Part shown: one piece after another, positions 16,517-25,747 of the stretch | Layout of the letters: each line of letters opens with the position of its first letter | Numbering within the stretch: the first letter of the stretch is position 1 | Assembly (NCBI RefSeq): GCF_049060325.1 | Contig: NZ_JBMGPW010000008.1 | Location: 186,001-250,000 of the forward strand | Direction of reading: 5' to 3' | Length of the DNA stretch: 64,000 nt | From: Vescimonas sanitatis | GTDB taxonomy: Bacteria > Bacillota > Clostridia > Oscillospirales > Oscillospiraceae | Made by a program: the position numbers and the translations under genes | The notes under the pieces: generated by a model | What the model was told of the DNA's origin: nothing | The model's database searches: none | The model's input: the letters and a program-made list of their open reading frames with translations, nothing else

Positions 16517-18251
16517 ACTTTTCGTTGGGCATCTTCCAGCCGTTGTGGTCGGTGTGCAGCAGATGGTGGGACTTTTCGCCCAGCGGAGCTTTCAGGAATT
16601 CCCGGTACAGCGCCTGCACGTCCTTGTTCCGGTGGGAGAACCGCACCTTGGCACTCTTGTCGATGCTCCACAGGATATCGCCGCGATATGCCGCCAGCTC
16701 CTGCCCGTCGTGTATGGGCTGCCCGCCGCCGCCGGCGCACCCGCCGGGACAGGCCATCACCTCAACGAAGTCGTAATCCACATCGCCCTCGTCGATGGCG
16801 TGCATCAGCTTACGGGTGTTGCCCAGTCCGCTGACCACTGCCACGCGGACGTTGCCCGCGCCGGGGATGGTGAATACGGCCTCCTTCCAGCTGTCCATAC
16901 CGCGTACGGCGGAGAAGGCGTCCGGCTTCGGTTCCTTGCCGGTAATGAGATAGTACGCGCTCCGCAGAGCCGCGTCCATCACGCCGCCGGTGGCGCCAAA
17001 GACCACCGCCGCGCCGGTGCCGGTACCCAGCGGACTGTCAAAGGGTGTTTCCGGCAGCACCGCGGGATTGATCTGTTCGCCCCGCAGCATCCGCACGATC
17101 TCGCGGGTGGTCAGCACCACGTCCACGTCCGGGTCGCCCTGCTCGTCCTTCATGGTGGGCAGCGCACACTCCGCCTTCTTGGCGGTGCAGGGCATGATGG
17201 ACACCACAAACAGCTTCTTGGGGTCCACGCCGATCTTCTGGGCAAAGTAACTCTTGGCGACGGCACCGAACATCTGCTGGGGGCTCTTGGCGGTGGACAG
17301 GTTTTCCGTATATGACGGGAATTGTCCCTTCAGGAACCGCACCCAGCCGGGACAGCAGCTGGTGAACATGGGCCAGTGGTATTTGTTCCGGTGGGTAAAG
17401 CGCTCGATGAACTCACTGCCCTCCTCCATGATGGTCAGGTCGGCGGCGAAGTCTGTGTCGAATACATAGTCGAAGCCCATGGTCTTCAGCGCCGTCACCA
17501 TGCGCTCCGCTGTGGCAAACTTGGGGTCCAGATGATAAAACTCCGCCCAGGCCGCCCGCACCGCCGGTGCGACCTGCACCACGGTGATCCGGTCCTTGTT
17601 CGCCAGCGCGTCGAACACCTTGCCGGTGTCGTCGTGCTCCTGCAGACCGCCCACGGGACAGTGGGTGATGCACTGGCCGCAGAAGGTGCAGTCGCTCTCG
17701 CCCAGGGTCCTGGTGTGGGCCACGCCCACGGTGGTACGAGTACCGGTGCCCATCAGGTCCCAGATGCCCATGCCCTGGATCTTTTCGCATACCTGGATGC
17801 ACCGCATACACTTCACGCAGCGGTTTTCGATACGCACCACCGGATTGGAGTAGTCCGTGGGGATGTTCTTCAGGTCGTCGATATAGTGGTCGCCCAGCAG
17901 GTTATAGTCGTTGGTCAGCTGCTGGAGCTTGCAGTTGCCACTGCGGGTGCACTTGGTGCACTTCGTCTCATGCTGGCTCAGCAGCAGCCGCAGATTGACT
18001 CGCCGGGCCTCGCGGACGCGGGGCGAGCTGGTGTACACCACCATGCCCTCGCTAACAGCGCTGTCGCAGGAGGGCACCAGCCGTGCATAGCCCTCCACCT
18101 CCACCATGCAGATGCGGCACGCGCCGATCTCGTTGATGTCTTTCAGATAGCACAGGGTGGGGATGCTGATCCGCAGGGTCTGGGCCGCCTCCAGAATGGT
18201 GGTGCCCTCCGGCACCGATACGGTCCGCCCGTCGATGGTCAGAGTTACCAT
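16515..18251 (-). CDS. [FeFe]-hydrogenase, group A catalytic subunit
   Basis: A 578-residue hydrogenase that interconverts protons and H2. Domains in order: plant-type [2Fe-2S] (CYLK...CRIC, residues 1-80); the His-ligated [4Fe-4S] HETKCTKCTRSGNC; two [4Fe-4S] clusters (CVKCMRCIQVC and CTFCGQCITHCP); then the H-cluster domain with TSCCPGW, MPCTAKKAE and ACPGGCAGGGGQP. All H-cluster cysteines are present. The short length is that of the M3-type fermentative enzyme. The start overlaps the end of the flavoprotein gene by seven bases, so the two are co-translated and probably form one complex. Confidence 0.96.
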   Translation of the reverse strand: MVTLTIDGRTVSVPEGTTILEAAQTLRISIPTLCYLKDINEIGACRICMVEVEGYARLVPSCDSAVSEGMVVYTSSPRVREARRVNLRLLLSQHETKCTKCTRSGNCKLQQLTNDYNLLGDHYIDDLKNIPTDYSNPVVRIENRCVKCMRCIQVCEKIQGMGIWDLMGTGTRTTVGVAHTRTLGESDCTFCGQCITHCPVGGLQEHDDTGKVFDALANKDRITVVQVAPAVRAAWAEFYHLDPKFATAERMVTALKTMGFDYVFDTDFAADLTIMEEGSEFIERFTHRNKYHWPMFTSCCPGWVRFLKGQFPSYTENLSTAKSPQQMFGAVAKSYFAQKIGVDPKKLFVVSIMPCTAKKAECALPTMKDEQGDPDVDVVLTTREIVRMLRGEQINPAVLPETPFDSPLGTGTGAAVVFGATGGVMDAALRSAYYLITGKEPKPDAFSAVRGMDSWKEAVFTIPGAGNVRVAVVSGLGNTRKLMHAIDEGDVDYDFVEVMACPGGCAGGGGQPIHDGQELAAYRGDILWSIDKSAKVRFSHRNKDVQALYREFLKAPLGEKSHHLLHTDHNGWKMPNEK

Positions 18252-20080
18252 TTCTCATTCCTCCCTCCCCGGAAAATGCCGTAGCCGTAGTGATCGCACC
18301 GCAGGCAGCGGGACGCCTCGGTCCGCGCGCCCTCCTCGGTGAGCCCACACTCGATATCCTCAAAGTCGCACCGGCGCTCGCAGGCCTCGCGCTCTGTGGT
18401 GTTTATTCGGCCGTGGGGCGCGCGGTTGTTCAGCCGCGGTGCTGGGATGTCCAGCTCCACCTTGATCTCATGCCGGAAGCCCAGGTGCTCGTCGATGTTG
18501 GCTGCCGCCACCTTGCCGGCGGCAATGGCGCGGATAGCGGTGGCCGGCCCGGTGACGCAGTCACCACCGGCGAATACGTTATCCATGTCGCCCACTTGGC
18601 CAGACAGTCCCGCTACGAACGTGCCGCGCTTGATGGGTACGCCCGCCTGCTCGAAGCCCTGGATCTCGATGCCCTGGCCGATGGCCACCACGATGATATC
18701 CGCCGGGATGCGCACCTCCGGCAGGTCGGCCTTGTTGGGCCGGGGCCGCCCGGACTTATCCGCCTCGCCGATGATCTGGGGCTGCACCCACAGCGCGGCG
18801 GCATTGCCGTCCTCGTCGGCCTCGATGTGGGAGGGGGCCATCAGGGCGGCAATCTCCGCGCCCTCGGCCATAGCGCCCGTTACCTCATCCGGCAGAGCGG
18901 TCATGTCCTCGATGCGGCGGCGGTACACGCACGTCACCTTTTCCGCCCCTAGGCGGATAGAACTGCGGGTCACGTCCATAGCCACGTTGCCGCCGCCGAT
19001 GACCACCACCCGCTTGCCGGTGAAGTCCGGCATCACGTCGTCACCTATGGAGCGCAGCATCTCCACCGCGGACATCACGTTCTTGCTGTCCTCGCCGGGG
19101 ATGCCCACTTTCTTGTCCTGATGGGCGCCGATGGCGATATACAGGCAGTCGTATTCCTTTTGCAGCTCCTCCACCCACAGGTCGACGCCCACGGTGACGT
19201 CTGTGTGCGCCTCGATGCCCAGCGACAGGATGGACTCGATCTCCGCGTCCAGCAGGTGCCGGGGGAAGCGATAGCTGGGGATGCCGTAGCGCAGCATGCC
19301 GCCCAGCTTGTGCCGCTCCTCAAATACCGTGACCTTGTGACCCATCAGGGCCAGGTAATAGGCGCAGCTGAGTCCGCTGGGGCCGCCACCGATGACCGCC
19401 ACCTTCTTGCCGGTGGAGGCTGCGCAGGCGGGCTGCGGCACGTCTCCGGCAGTGTCCACGGCGTAGCGCTTCAGGCCGCGGATATTGATGGCGTCATCGA
19501 TCATATTCCGGCGGCACCGCGCCTCGCAGGGGTGCTCGCAGATATAGGCGCAGGCCACAGGGAAGGGGTTGTCCTTACGGATCAGCCGCACCGCATCGGC
19601 GCAGCGTCCCTCGCCTATCAGGGCCATATAGCCGGGTACGTCCACACCGGCGGGACACAGGGCCACGCAGGGCACCGGCAGCTGCAAGCCCGCCAGACAG
19701 CGGTGGTGCAGGATGTGTTCCTCGTAGTCATCCCGGAAGCCCTCCAGCCCGTCCAGCACCAGTCGGGCGGCGTCGCGCCCGATGGCGCAGTCGGCGGTGT
19801 TCACCACGGTCCGCGCCGTTTTCTCGATAATGGCCAGGGTGCCCATGTCGGCGGTGCCGTCCAGCACGGTGGCGATGAGCTTGCTCAGCTGCCCCAGACC
19901 GATACGGCAGGGCACGCACTTGCCGCAGGACTGGGCGTGGCACAGCTGCAAAAACGACAGGGACATATCCACCGGACAGAGGCCCGGAGGACTGGCGGCG
20001 ATGCGGCGCTCCACGTCCCGGTAGAGATTATCCACCACGGTCTGGGCGCGGCTTGGGTTCTTGATGTCGAGTCTGCTCAA
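18245..20080 (-). CDS. Hybrid NuoF-C-terminal / GltD-type NAD(P)H flavoprotein, hydrogenase partner
   Basis: A protein of about 610 residues joining two modules. The first 140 residues match the C-terminal [4Fe-4S] domain of NuoF/HydB proteins (SCGKCVPCRIGLGQL). The rest is a GltD-type oxidoreductase: four-cysteine Fe-S segments (CVALCPAGVDVPGY, CEHPCEARCRR), an FAD-binding GGGPSGLSCAYYLA and an NAD(P) site GGGNVAMDV, then a final CLRC. The FMN/NADH part of true NuoF is absent. It should pass electrons between NAD(P)H and the hydrogenase. TTG 20080 is preferred as start because GAAGGAG lies seven bases before it; GTG 20104 is an alternative. Confidence 0.88.
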   Translation of the reverse strand: MSRLDIKNPSRAQTVVDNLYRDVERRIAASPPGLCPVDMSLSFLQLCHAQSCGKCVPCRIGLGQLSKLIATVLDGTADMGTLAIIEKTARTVVNTADCAIGRDAARLVLDGLEGFRDDYEEHILHHRCLAGLQLPVPCVALCPAGVDVPGYMALIGEGRCADAVRLIRKDNPFPVACAYICEHPCEARCRRNMIDDAINIRGLKRYAVDTAGDVPQPACAASTGKKVAVIGGGPSGLSCAYYLALMGHKVTVFEERHKLGGMLRYGIPSYRFPRHLLDAEIESILSLGIEAHTDVTVGVDLWVEELQKEYDCLYIAIGAHQDKKVGIPGEDSKNVMSAVEMLRSIGDDVMPDFTGKRVVVIGGGNVAMDVTRSSIRLGAEKVTCVYRRRIEDMTALPDEVTGAMAEGAEIAALMAPSHIEADEDGNAAALWVQPQIIGEADKSGRPRPNKADLPEVRIPADIIVVAIGQGIEIQGFEQAGVPIKRGTFVAGLSGQVGDMDNVFAGGDCVTGPATAIRAIAAGKVAAANIDEHLGFRHEIKVELDIPAPRLNNRAPHGRINTTEREACERRCDFEDIECGLTEEGARTEASRCLRCDHYGYGIFRGGRNEKW

Positions 20081-20292
20081 GGGGGTCACTCCTTCCGTCT
20101 GCACTGCGCGGAAGCGTGTCCGCGCGGCGCTTGGAAATTATAAGTTAAACAAAAGAATGACACAAAATCCACCAAAAGTCAACATAAGAAAAAAGATTGT
20201 TTTCATAAGAGGAAATTATCGTAAATTGCCTGGTTTTTAACGTTATTTGTGCAGCAAACGGTCCAATTTGATTGGCTGTTTTTTCCTAAAAC

Positions 20293-20324
20293 GAAAAAAT
20301 CCCCGGCACACTGTGCCGGGGATG
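20293..20324 (-). terminator. Terminator of the MATE exporter gene region
   Basis: The hairpin ATCCCCGGCACA / TGTGCCGGGGAT is followed on the minus strand by TTTTTTCG. It lies just after the MATE stop codon. The rest of 20081-20292 is AT-rich promoter DNA for the hydrogenase operon, and I see no gene in it. Confidence 0.85.
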
Positions 20325-20338
20325 AGAGAGGGTGGCTG

Positions 20339-21796
20339 TCACATACGGCTGTGCCGCAAGTACCGGTAGTCGCTCTTGATGATGTTGCGGAAGAAGGGCA
20401 CGCACAGCACCGTATCCGCCGCGATCCACGCCATGGGGTCGGCGGCGCAGAGGGCGTAGAAGGCCATGGCCGGTGCATCGGCGCTGACGGCGCCGCCGGC
20501 AAACAGCCCCGGCAGCACCAGACACACGGTGATACGCGCCACCAGCTCTGCCGCGCCTGCGCCCAGCACGAAGCCGCTGCGCCCAATGCCCTGCACGCAG
20601 TTGCGCACCACAAAGACGAAGCCCAGAAACAGGTACATGGAGAAGTCCACATACAGCAGCGAGTTGCCGTAGCGCACCGCGTCCGGCGTCACCTTGTCGG
20701 CGCTGAGGAACACATGGTAGCAGAAGTCGCCCCTTGTCAGCAGCAGACCCGTGCCCGCCGCCAGAATCGCCAGAATGGACACCATGCCCAGCGCTTGCAG
20801 CGTGCCCCGGCGAATGCGGTCGTACTGACCTGCGCCCAGATTCTGCGCCGTGAAGCTGGTCATGGCGCCGCCCAGCGCGTTCATGGGCGTGGCCACCAGA
20901 TTGAACAGCCGGTTGGCCGCGCCAAAGCCGTTCTGCGCCGCGTTGGACACCATCACGCCGTCCCGCATGTCGAACTTCACCACGCCGCCCTGCATGACGA
21001 TGATGCCCACCGCCAGCACGGAGAACTGCAGGCCAAGGGGAATGCCGCGGACCAGGTGCCGCTTCACGTCCATGAGGGTGATGCGCCAGTCCTCCCGGTG
21101 CAGACGCAGCACCGGATAGCGCACAAAGGCGTAGATAAAGCAGCCGATGGTGCTGACCAGCTGCGCCAGCACCGTGGCGCCGGCCGCACCGGCCACGCCC
21201 CAGCGGAAGGACAGGATGAACAGCAGGTCCAGCCCCACGTTCAGCACCGTGGAGAACAGCAGGAACAGCAGCGGTGTCACGGAATCGCCCATGGCGCGCA
21301 GGAAGGAGCAGATGAAGTTGTAAAACAGCTGCGCGCCGATACCGGCGAAGATGATGGCGCAGTAGGTGTACGCCGCGGTGTATACCTCGTGGTTGTCCGG
21401 CGTCACGTTGATCCACGCCAGCATGGGATCCAGCAGCACCAGCGCCAGGGCCGTCAGTGCCACCGTCAGCGCCGCCGACAGAAGGATCTGCGTGGCCAGA
21501 GAGCGGCGCACGCCCCGTTCGTCGTGCATGCCCACATAGTAGGACGTGATGACGCAGAAGCCCGCGCTGACGCCGAAGGCGAACTGCAAAAAGATGAACA
21601 CCAGAGAATTGGTATCGTTGACGCCGGCCACCTCGGCGGCGGTAAGCGTCTGACCAACGATGGCCGCGTCGCTGATGGAGTACACCTGCTGCAAAAGGTA
21701 GGACAGGATCACCGGCAGAGAAAACAGGAGGATCACCTTCCAGCACGGCCCCTGGGTCAAGTCGATGGGCTCCCTTCTTTTATGTGCTGTTTTCAC
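20339..21796 (-). CDS. MATE family multidrug/Na+ antiporter
   Basis: A membrane exporter of about 486 residues with twelve predicted helices in two homologous halves, as in the NorM/DinF MATE group. It starts with the basic HKRREPIDLTQGP, followed by the first helix LLFSLPVILSYLLQQVYSISD, which carries the typical MATE helix-1 pattern. The second half begins near GIPLGLQFSVLAVGI. GTG 21796 is chosen because AGGGAG lies eight bases before it; a longer frame to 21907 lacks a ribosome site. The substrate cannot be told from sequence. Confidence 0.92.
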   Translation of the reverse strand: MKTAHKRREPIDLTQGPCWKVILLFSLPVILSYLLQQVYSISDAAIVGQTLTAAEVAGVNDTNSLVFIFLQFAFGVSAGFCVITSYYVGMHDERGVRRSLATQILLSAALTVALTALALVLLDPMLAWINVTPDNHEVYTAAYTYCAIIFAGIGAQLFYNFICSFLRAMGDSVTPLLFLLFSTVLNVGLDLLFILSFRWGVAGAAGATVLAQLVSTIGCFIYAFVRYPVLRLHREDWRITLMDVKRHLVRGIPLGLQFSVLAVGIIVMQGGVVKFDMRDGVMVSNAAQNGFGAANRLFNLVATPMNALGGAMTSFTAQNLGAGQYDRIRRGTLQALGMVSILAILAAGTGLLLTRGDFCYHVFLSADKVTPDAVRYGNSLLYVDFSMYLFLGFVFVVRNCVQGIGRSGFVLGAGAAELVARITVCLVLPGLFAGGAVSADAPAMAFYALCAADPMAWIAADTVLCVPFFRNIIKSDYRYLRHSRM

Positions 21797-21993
21797 AGAA
21801 ATCGCTCCCTTCTTTTGTGTAGTATAGACAATTATCTCTCTCAGAGCGCCGATTATAATACCTTGCGGCGCCGTTGTCAAGAGCTCTTTTATAAAAAATC
21901 CGTCCACCGGTCATTCCCGGTACCGCGCTGCCGTTCTTCACGCATTTTGCGGCGCATTTCCGCTTTCCGCCAGTGGATACAGCCGGTATTTCG

Positions 21994-22022
21994 TTGCACT
22001 TTCTGTCACTTTGTGGTAAGAT
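21994..22022 (+). promoter_or_regulatory. Promoter of the mscS-like gene
   Basis: TTGCAC (21994-21999), a 17-base spacer and TAAGAT (22017-22022), 37 bases before ATG 22059. Confidence 0.6.
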
Positions 22023-22058
22023 ACCATTGACACAAATGAAACGGGGAGGTCACTTGAT

Positions 22059-22952
22059 ATGAGATCCGATGGCACAAAAAAGTCACCTGTGCGTATGCTT
22101 GTCTACCTGCTGCTTCTCGCGGCGGTGGTGGCCCTGGGCTATTTCACCGACATCGTTGACTTCACGGAGCTGAAGACTGTTTTTTCTCTGAAGCTCACCG
22201 CCCTGCTGAAGCTGGCTGTCATGGTCCTGCTGGTGCTGCTGGTGTCCAACCTGGTCATCTTCATTCTGCACGGTATCAAGCCCCGCACCCACCGCGGCGG
22301 GTCTGTGCTGTCGCTGCTGAGCAGCCTGGTCAAATATGTGGCCGGCATCATCATCGTCTGCCAGAGTCTGTCCCTGCTGGGCGTTAACGTGGGCACCATC
22401 ATCGCCAGCGTCGGCGTGCTGGCCCTGGTGGTCGGCTTCAGCGCCGAGAGTCTCATCGCTGACGTGGTCATCGGCGCCTTCATGCTGCTGGAGAACCAGT
22501 ACAACGTGGGCGACATCGTGGAGGTCAACGGTTTCCGGGGCGTGGTCACCAAGATCGGAATCCGCACCACCTCCATCACCGACGGCGGCGGCAATGTGAA
22601 GATCATCAACAACTCGGAGATGAAGAATATCCTCAACCGTTCCGATAACAACTCCTGGTCTGTCAGCGATATCTCCATCCCCTATGAGACAGACCTGGAG
22701 AAGCTGGAGGCGCAGCTGCCCGCCCTGCTGGAGGAGATTTTCCGCGCCCGGGGCGACGTGATGCTGGATGTGCCCCAGTACCTGGGCGTTCAGACGCTGG
22801 ACGCCTCCGGCATCGTCCTGCGCTTCTGGGTGAAGGTGGCGGAGAAGAACATCTACGCCGGCGCCCGCGCCCTGAACCGTGAGCTGCTGCTGGGCTTCCG
22901 CCGTCTGGGTGTGGAGTGCCCCTTCCCTCAGATGGACGTACACATGAAATAA
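22059..22952 (+). CDS. Small-conductance mechanosensitive channel, MscS family
   Basis: A 297-residue channel with three membrane helices. The pore helix TM3 is marked by SVGVLALVVGFSAESLIADVVIG, followed by the beta-domain ENQYNVGDIVEVNGFRGVV and KIGIRTTSI and the cytoplasmic vestibule. This is the YggB/MscS core without extra domains. It releases solutes when membrane tension rises during osmotic downshock. RBS GGGGAGG precedes ATG 22059. The frameshifted gene at 22956 starts three bases after the stop, so the two were probably one transcript. Confidence 0.93.
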   Translation: MRSDGTKKSPVRMLVYLLLLAAVVALGYFTDIVDFTELKTVFSLKLTALLKLAVMVLLVLLVSNLVIFILHGIKPRTHRGGSVLSLLSSLVKYVAGIIIVCQSLSLLGVNVGTIIASVGVLALVVGFSAESLIADVVIGAFMLLENQYNVGDIVEVNGFRGVVTKIGIRTTSITDGGGNVKIINNSEMKNILNRSDNNSWSVSDISIPYETDLEKLEAQLPALLEEIFRARGDVMLDVPQYLGVQTLDASGIVLRFWVKVAEKNIYAGARALNRELLLGFRRLGVECPFPQMDVHMK

Positions 22953-22955
22953 GTC

Positions 22956-23857
22956 ATGGAAGAGAAGAACAAGGAGTTCACCCTGGCGCAGGAGCACGCC
23001 GCCCCTCCACCGGAGTGCGCTGCCCTCCCGCCGGAGGTCCTGCCGCCGGACACCGTCCTTCCCGGCGAGGCCTCCGCCGCGGAAAGTGCCGCCGCGCTGA
23101 AAAAGAAGGCCGCCAAGTGGAAAAAGATCGCCATTATGCTGGTGGGCCTGTCGGCCATGACGGCGGTGGCCGTCACCGGCGGCGGCACAGCGGAGGACCC
23201 CATCCCCGCAACGCCGGACACCCCGCCGGTCCAGCAGGAGCCGTATGTTCCGCCGAAACCGGAGCCGGAGCCCCTCACCGGTGTTCTGCACTATACCATA
23301 TACAACGATACCTTCGACGACAGCGGCGTGCCCCTGATCCTGGCCGAGGGTACCGTGGACATGGCCGCGCTGTCCGATACGCCCCTGGCGCTGCCCCAGC
23401 CGGAGACGCCGTCCGATGGCAGCTATGCGTTCCTGGGCTGGGTGGGCGGTATGACACCGCCGGCGGAAAGGTCTGGACGACGGTGCCGGACCCCCTGACG
23501 GCGGACTTCGCGGCGTCCATCAGACCCGGAGATACAGGGGAGAGGTCGATCGTGCTCCGCGCCGCCTGGCGGCTGACGGAGCAGAGCCGCTACCCCTGGT
23601 CCCTGACGCTGGACGACGGCGTCAATGCCGTCACCTATGAGGCGGCGGTGCCTATGGCCTCCGGCGGCGACGTGTACCTGTGCGCCTACCCGCAGCCCAC
23701 CCGCGACGGCTATCGCTTCACCGGCTGGCTGGACGCGGCAGGGGAGAGGGTGGAGCTTCTGCCCGCCTCCGCCTTCTTTGCCAAAACCGCCGACGGCGAT
23801 ACCGACTGGCGCACCACCGTCCCTGTCACCCTCACCGCGGAATGGGAGAAAGCATAG
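22956..23857 (+). pseudogene. Membrane-anchored InlB-type repeat protein broken by a frameshift
   Basis: Frame 1 (22956-23498) starts MEEKNKEF and has a proline/glutamate-rich N-terminus, one membrane helix (IAIMLVGLSAMTAVAVTGG), a PEPEP linker and a beta-repeat ending YAFLGWVGG. The sequence then continues in another frame with YDTAGGKVWTTVPDPL and a second repeat, YRFTGWLDAAGE, up to 23857. Adding one G near 23451 in the GGGCGGT run would restore the expected GWVGGYDTAGGK. The domains resemble Listeria-Bacteroides (InlB B) repeats. So it is an inactivated gene, a phase-variable site or a sequencing error; I cannot tell which. Confidence 0.8.
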
Positions 23858-23858
23858 C

Positions 23859-24173
23859 AAAAAAAGAACAGTCCCTTTAGGCCGCCTGGCATAAGAAAAC
23901 ATACGCCGCAAAAGGCGCGTTTCGCGCAGCCCCATCGTTGCGCCGCCTTGACAGACATCCAGTATGCCTGCGGCGGCGCGCCTCGGCTCTGCACAAAACG
24001 CGCTCTTTTTCGGTGCGAAGCAGTTTTGCCAAAGTAAATTCGAACTGAAATTGGCTGCAAAAACGCCCGCATGCTGACGCATGTGGGCGTTTTTCGGTCG
24101 ATTTCAGCCGGATAGACACAGGCAAAACCGTGTGTTTTCTTGTGTCAGGCGGCCTTTCGACTGTTCTTTTTTG
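23859..24173. repeat. MITE-like element with long imperfect terminal inverted repeats
   Basis: The left end (23859-23903) begins AAAAAAGAACAGTC and contains AGGCCGCCTGGCATAAGAAAAC. The right end (24130-24173), read on the other strand, gives AAAAAAGAACAGTCG with AGGCCGCCTGACACAAGAAAAC. Inside are two further hairpins: GCGCCGCC / GGCGGCGC near 23941-23981, and AAAAACGCCCGCATG / CATGTGGGCGTTTTT at 24058-24095. It holds no credible gene. It begins one base after the stop codon of the frameshifted gene and ends just before the proS stop. Confidence 0.8.
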
Positions 24174-24180
24174 ATTCTTC

Positions 24181-25620
24181 TTAGTACGCCACGCCCCAGT
24201 AGATGTCGGTGGTGCATTCCTTGCCGCACACCACGCACTTGCCGGTGGTGCCGGACTGCTTCAGCGGCATGCAGCGGCTGGACACGCCGGCCTTCTCCTT
24301 CATGGCCAGCTCGCACTCCAGGCTGCCGCACCACTTGGTACGGGCAAAGCCGCCCTTGCCCTGGGCCATCTCCTTGACCTCCTCCCAGGAGGTCATATCG
24401 AAGGTGTTGTCCTCCAGGTTCTTCTCCGCCATGGCGTACAGGTTGTCGTGCACATCCTGCAGCAGCTGCTGCACGGCGCTCTCCAGCTCCGTCAGGGGGA
24501 CGAAGGTCTTTTCACCGGTGTCGCGGCGGGCGATGCAGCACTGACCCTTCTCCATGTCCTTGGGGCCGATCTCCACACGCAGGGGCACGCCCTTCATCTC
24601 GTACTGGGCGAACTTCCAGCCGGCGGACTGGTCGCTGTCGTCCATGCTGACGCGGATACCGGCGGCGGTCAGACGGTCGCGCAGACCGGCGGCGGCCTCC
24701 AGCACGCCCTCCTTGTGCTGGGCGATGGGGATCACCACCACCTGGGTGGGAGCGATCACCGGGGGCAGCACCAGACCGTGGTTGTCGCTGTGGGTCATAA
24801 TGATGGCGCCGATCAGGCGGGTGGACGCGCCCCAGCTGGTCTGGAAGGGATATTGCAGGGTATTGTCCCGGCCGGTGAACGTCACGTCATAGGCGCGGGA
24901 GAATTTGTCGCCGAAGAAGTGGCTGGTGCCGGACTGCAGGGCCTTGTGGTCCTTCATCATGCACTCGATGGTATAGGTGGCCTCGGCACCGGCGAATTTC
25001 TCCTTGTCGGTCTTGCGGCCCTTCACCACGGGCATGGCCAGCGCGTTTTTGCACACGTCGGCGTAGCAGTTCAGCTGCTGCTCCGTCTCGGCCTCGGCCT
25101 CGGCGGCCGTCTCGTGGATGGTGTGACCCTCCTGCCACCAGAACTCGCGGCTCCGCAGGAACGGGCGGGTGGTCTTCTCCCAGCGGATGACGGAGCACCA
25201 CTGGTTGTACAGCATGGGCAGCTCACGGTAGCTGTGCAGCACATGGCTCCAGTGGTCGCAGAACATAGTCTCGGACGTGGGGCGGAAGGCCAGACGCTCC
25301 TCCAGCTGTTCGCTGCCGCCATGGGTGACCCAGGCCACCTCCGGGGCGAAGCCGGCCACCAGCTCGCCCTCTTTTTTCAGCAGGCTCTCGGGGATGAGTA
25401 CCGGCATGGCCACATTCACGTGGCCGGTCTTCTTGAACTCCGCGTCCATGTACTTCTGGATATTCTCCCAAATGGCATAGCCGTAAGGTCGAAGGATCAG
25501 AAAGCCCTTGACGCTGGCGTAGTCCACCAGCTCCGCCTTCAGGCAGATATCCGTATACCACTTGGCGAAATCCTCCTCCATGGGGGTGATCGCCTCTACA
25601 TTTCTCTGATCCTTAGCCAT
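24181..25620 (-). CDS. proS: Prolyl-tRNA synthetase, archaeal/eukaryote-like type
   Basis: A 479-residue class II aminoacyl-tRNA synthetase that charges tRNA-Pro. Motif 2 is in the TRPFLRSREFWWQEGHTIHET region and motif 3 near TSWGASTRLIGAIIMTHSDN; an anticodon-binding domain and a C-terminal zinc-type domain with paired cysteines (CGKECTTD) follow. There is no bacterial-type editing insertion, which marks the short archaeal-like ProRS found in many Clostridia. The start MAKDQRNVEAITPMEEDFAKWY is the typical one. Confidence 0.96.
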   Translation of the reverse strand: MAKDQRNVEAITPMEEDFAKWYTDICLKAELVDYASVKGFLILRPYGYAIWENIQKYMDAEFKKTGHVNVAMPVLIPESLLKKEGELVAGFAPEVAWVTHGGSEQLEERLAFRPTSETMFCDHWSHVLHSYRELPMLYNQWCSVIRWEKTTRPFLRSREFWWQEGHTIHETAAEAEAETEQQLNCYADVCKNALAMPVVKGRKTDKEKFAGAEATYTIECMMKDHKALQSGTSHFFGDKFSRAYDVTFTGRDNTLQYPFQTSWGASTRLIGAIIMTHSDNHGLVLPPVIAPTQVVVIPIAQHKEGVLEAAAGLRDRLTAAGIRVSMDDSDQSAGWKFAQYEMKGVPLRVEIGPKDMEKGQCCIARRDTGEKTFVPLTELESAVQQLLQDVHDNLYAMAEKNLEDNTFDMTSWEEVKEMAQGKGGFARTKWCGSLECELAMKEKAGVSSRCMPLKQSGTTGKCVVCGKECTTDIYWGVAY

Positions 25621-25720
25621 AGCTTTATACCATTCCTTTGTTAGTATATAGGGTGTGTGCCAACTTCACATTTTACCCGCCGCCATGTGACTTGTCAAGT
25701 TGCCGCCGCAAAAAGGCCGC

Positions 25721-25747
25721 AAAAAAGCGCCCCGCAGGGCGCTTTTT
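25721..25747 (-). terminator. Terminator of the PAP2 phosphatase gene
   Basis: The hairpin AAGCGCCCC / GGGGCGCTT, closed by an A-run on the left and a T-run on the right, overlaps the PAP2 stop codon. Confidence 0.85.
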
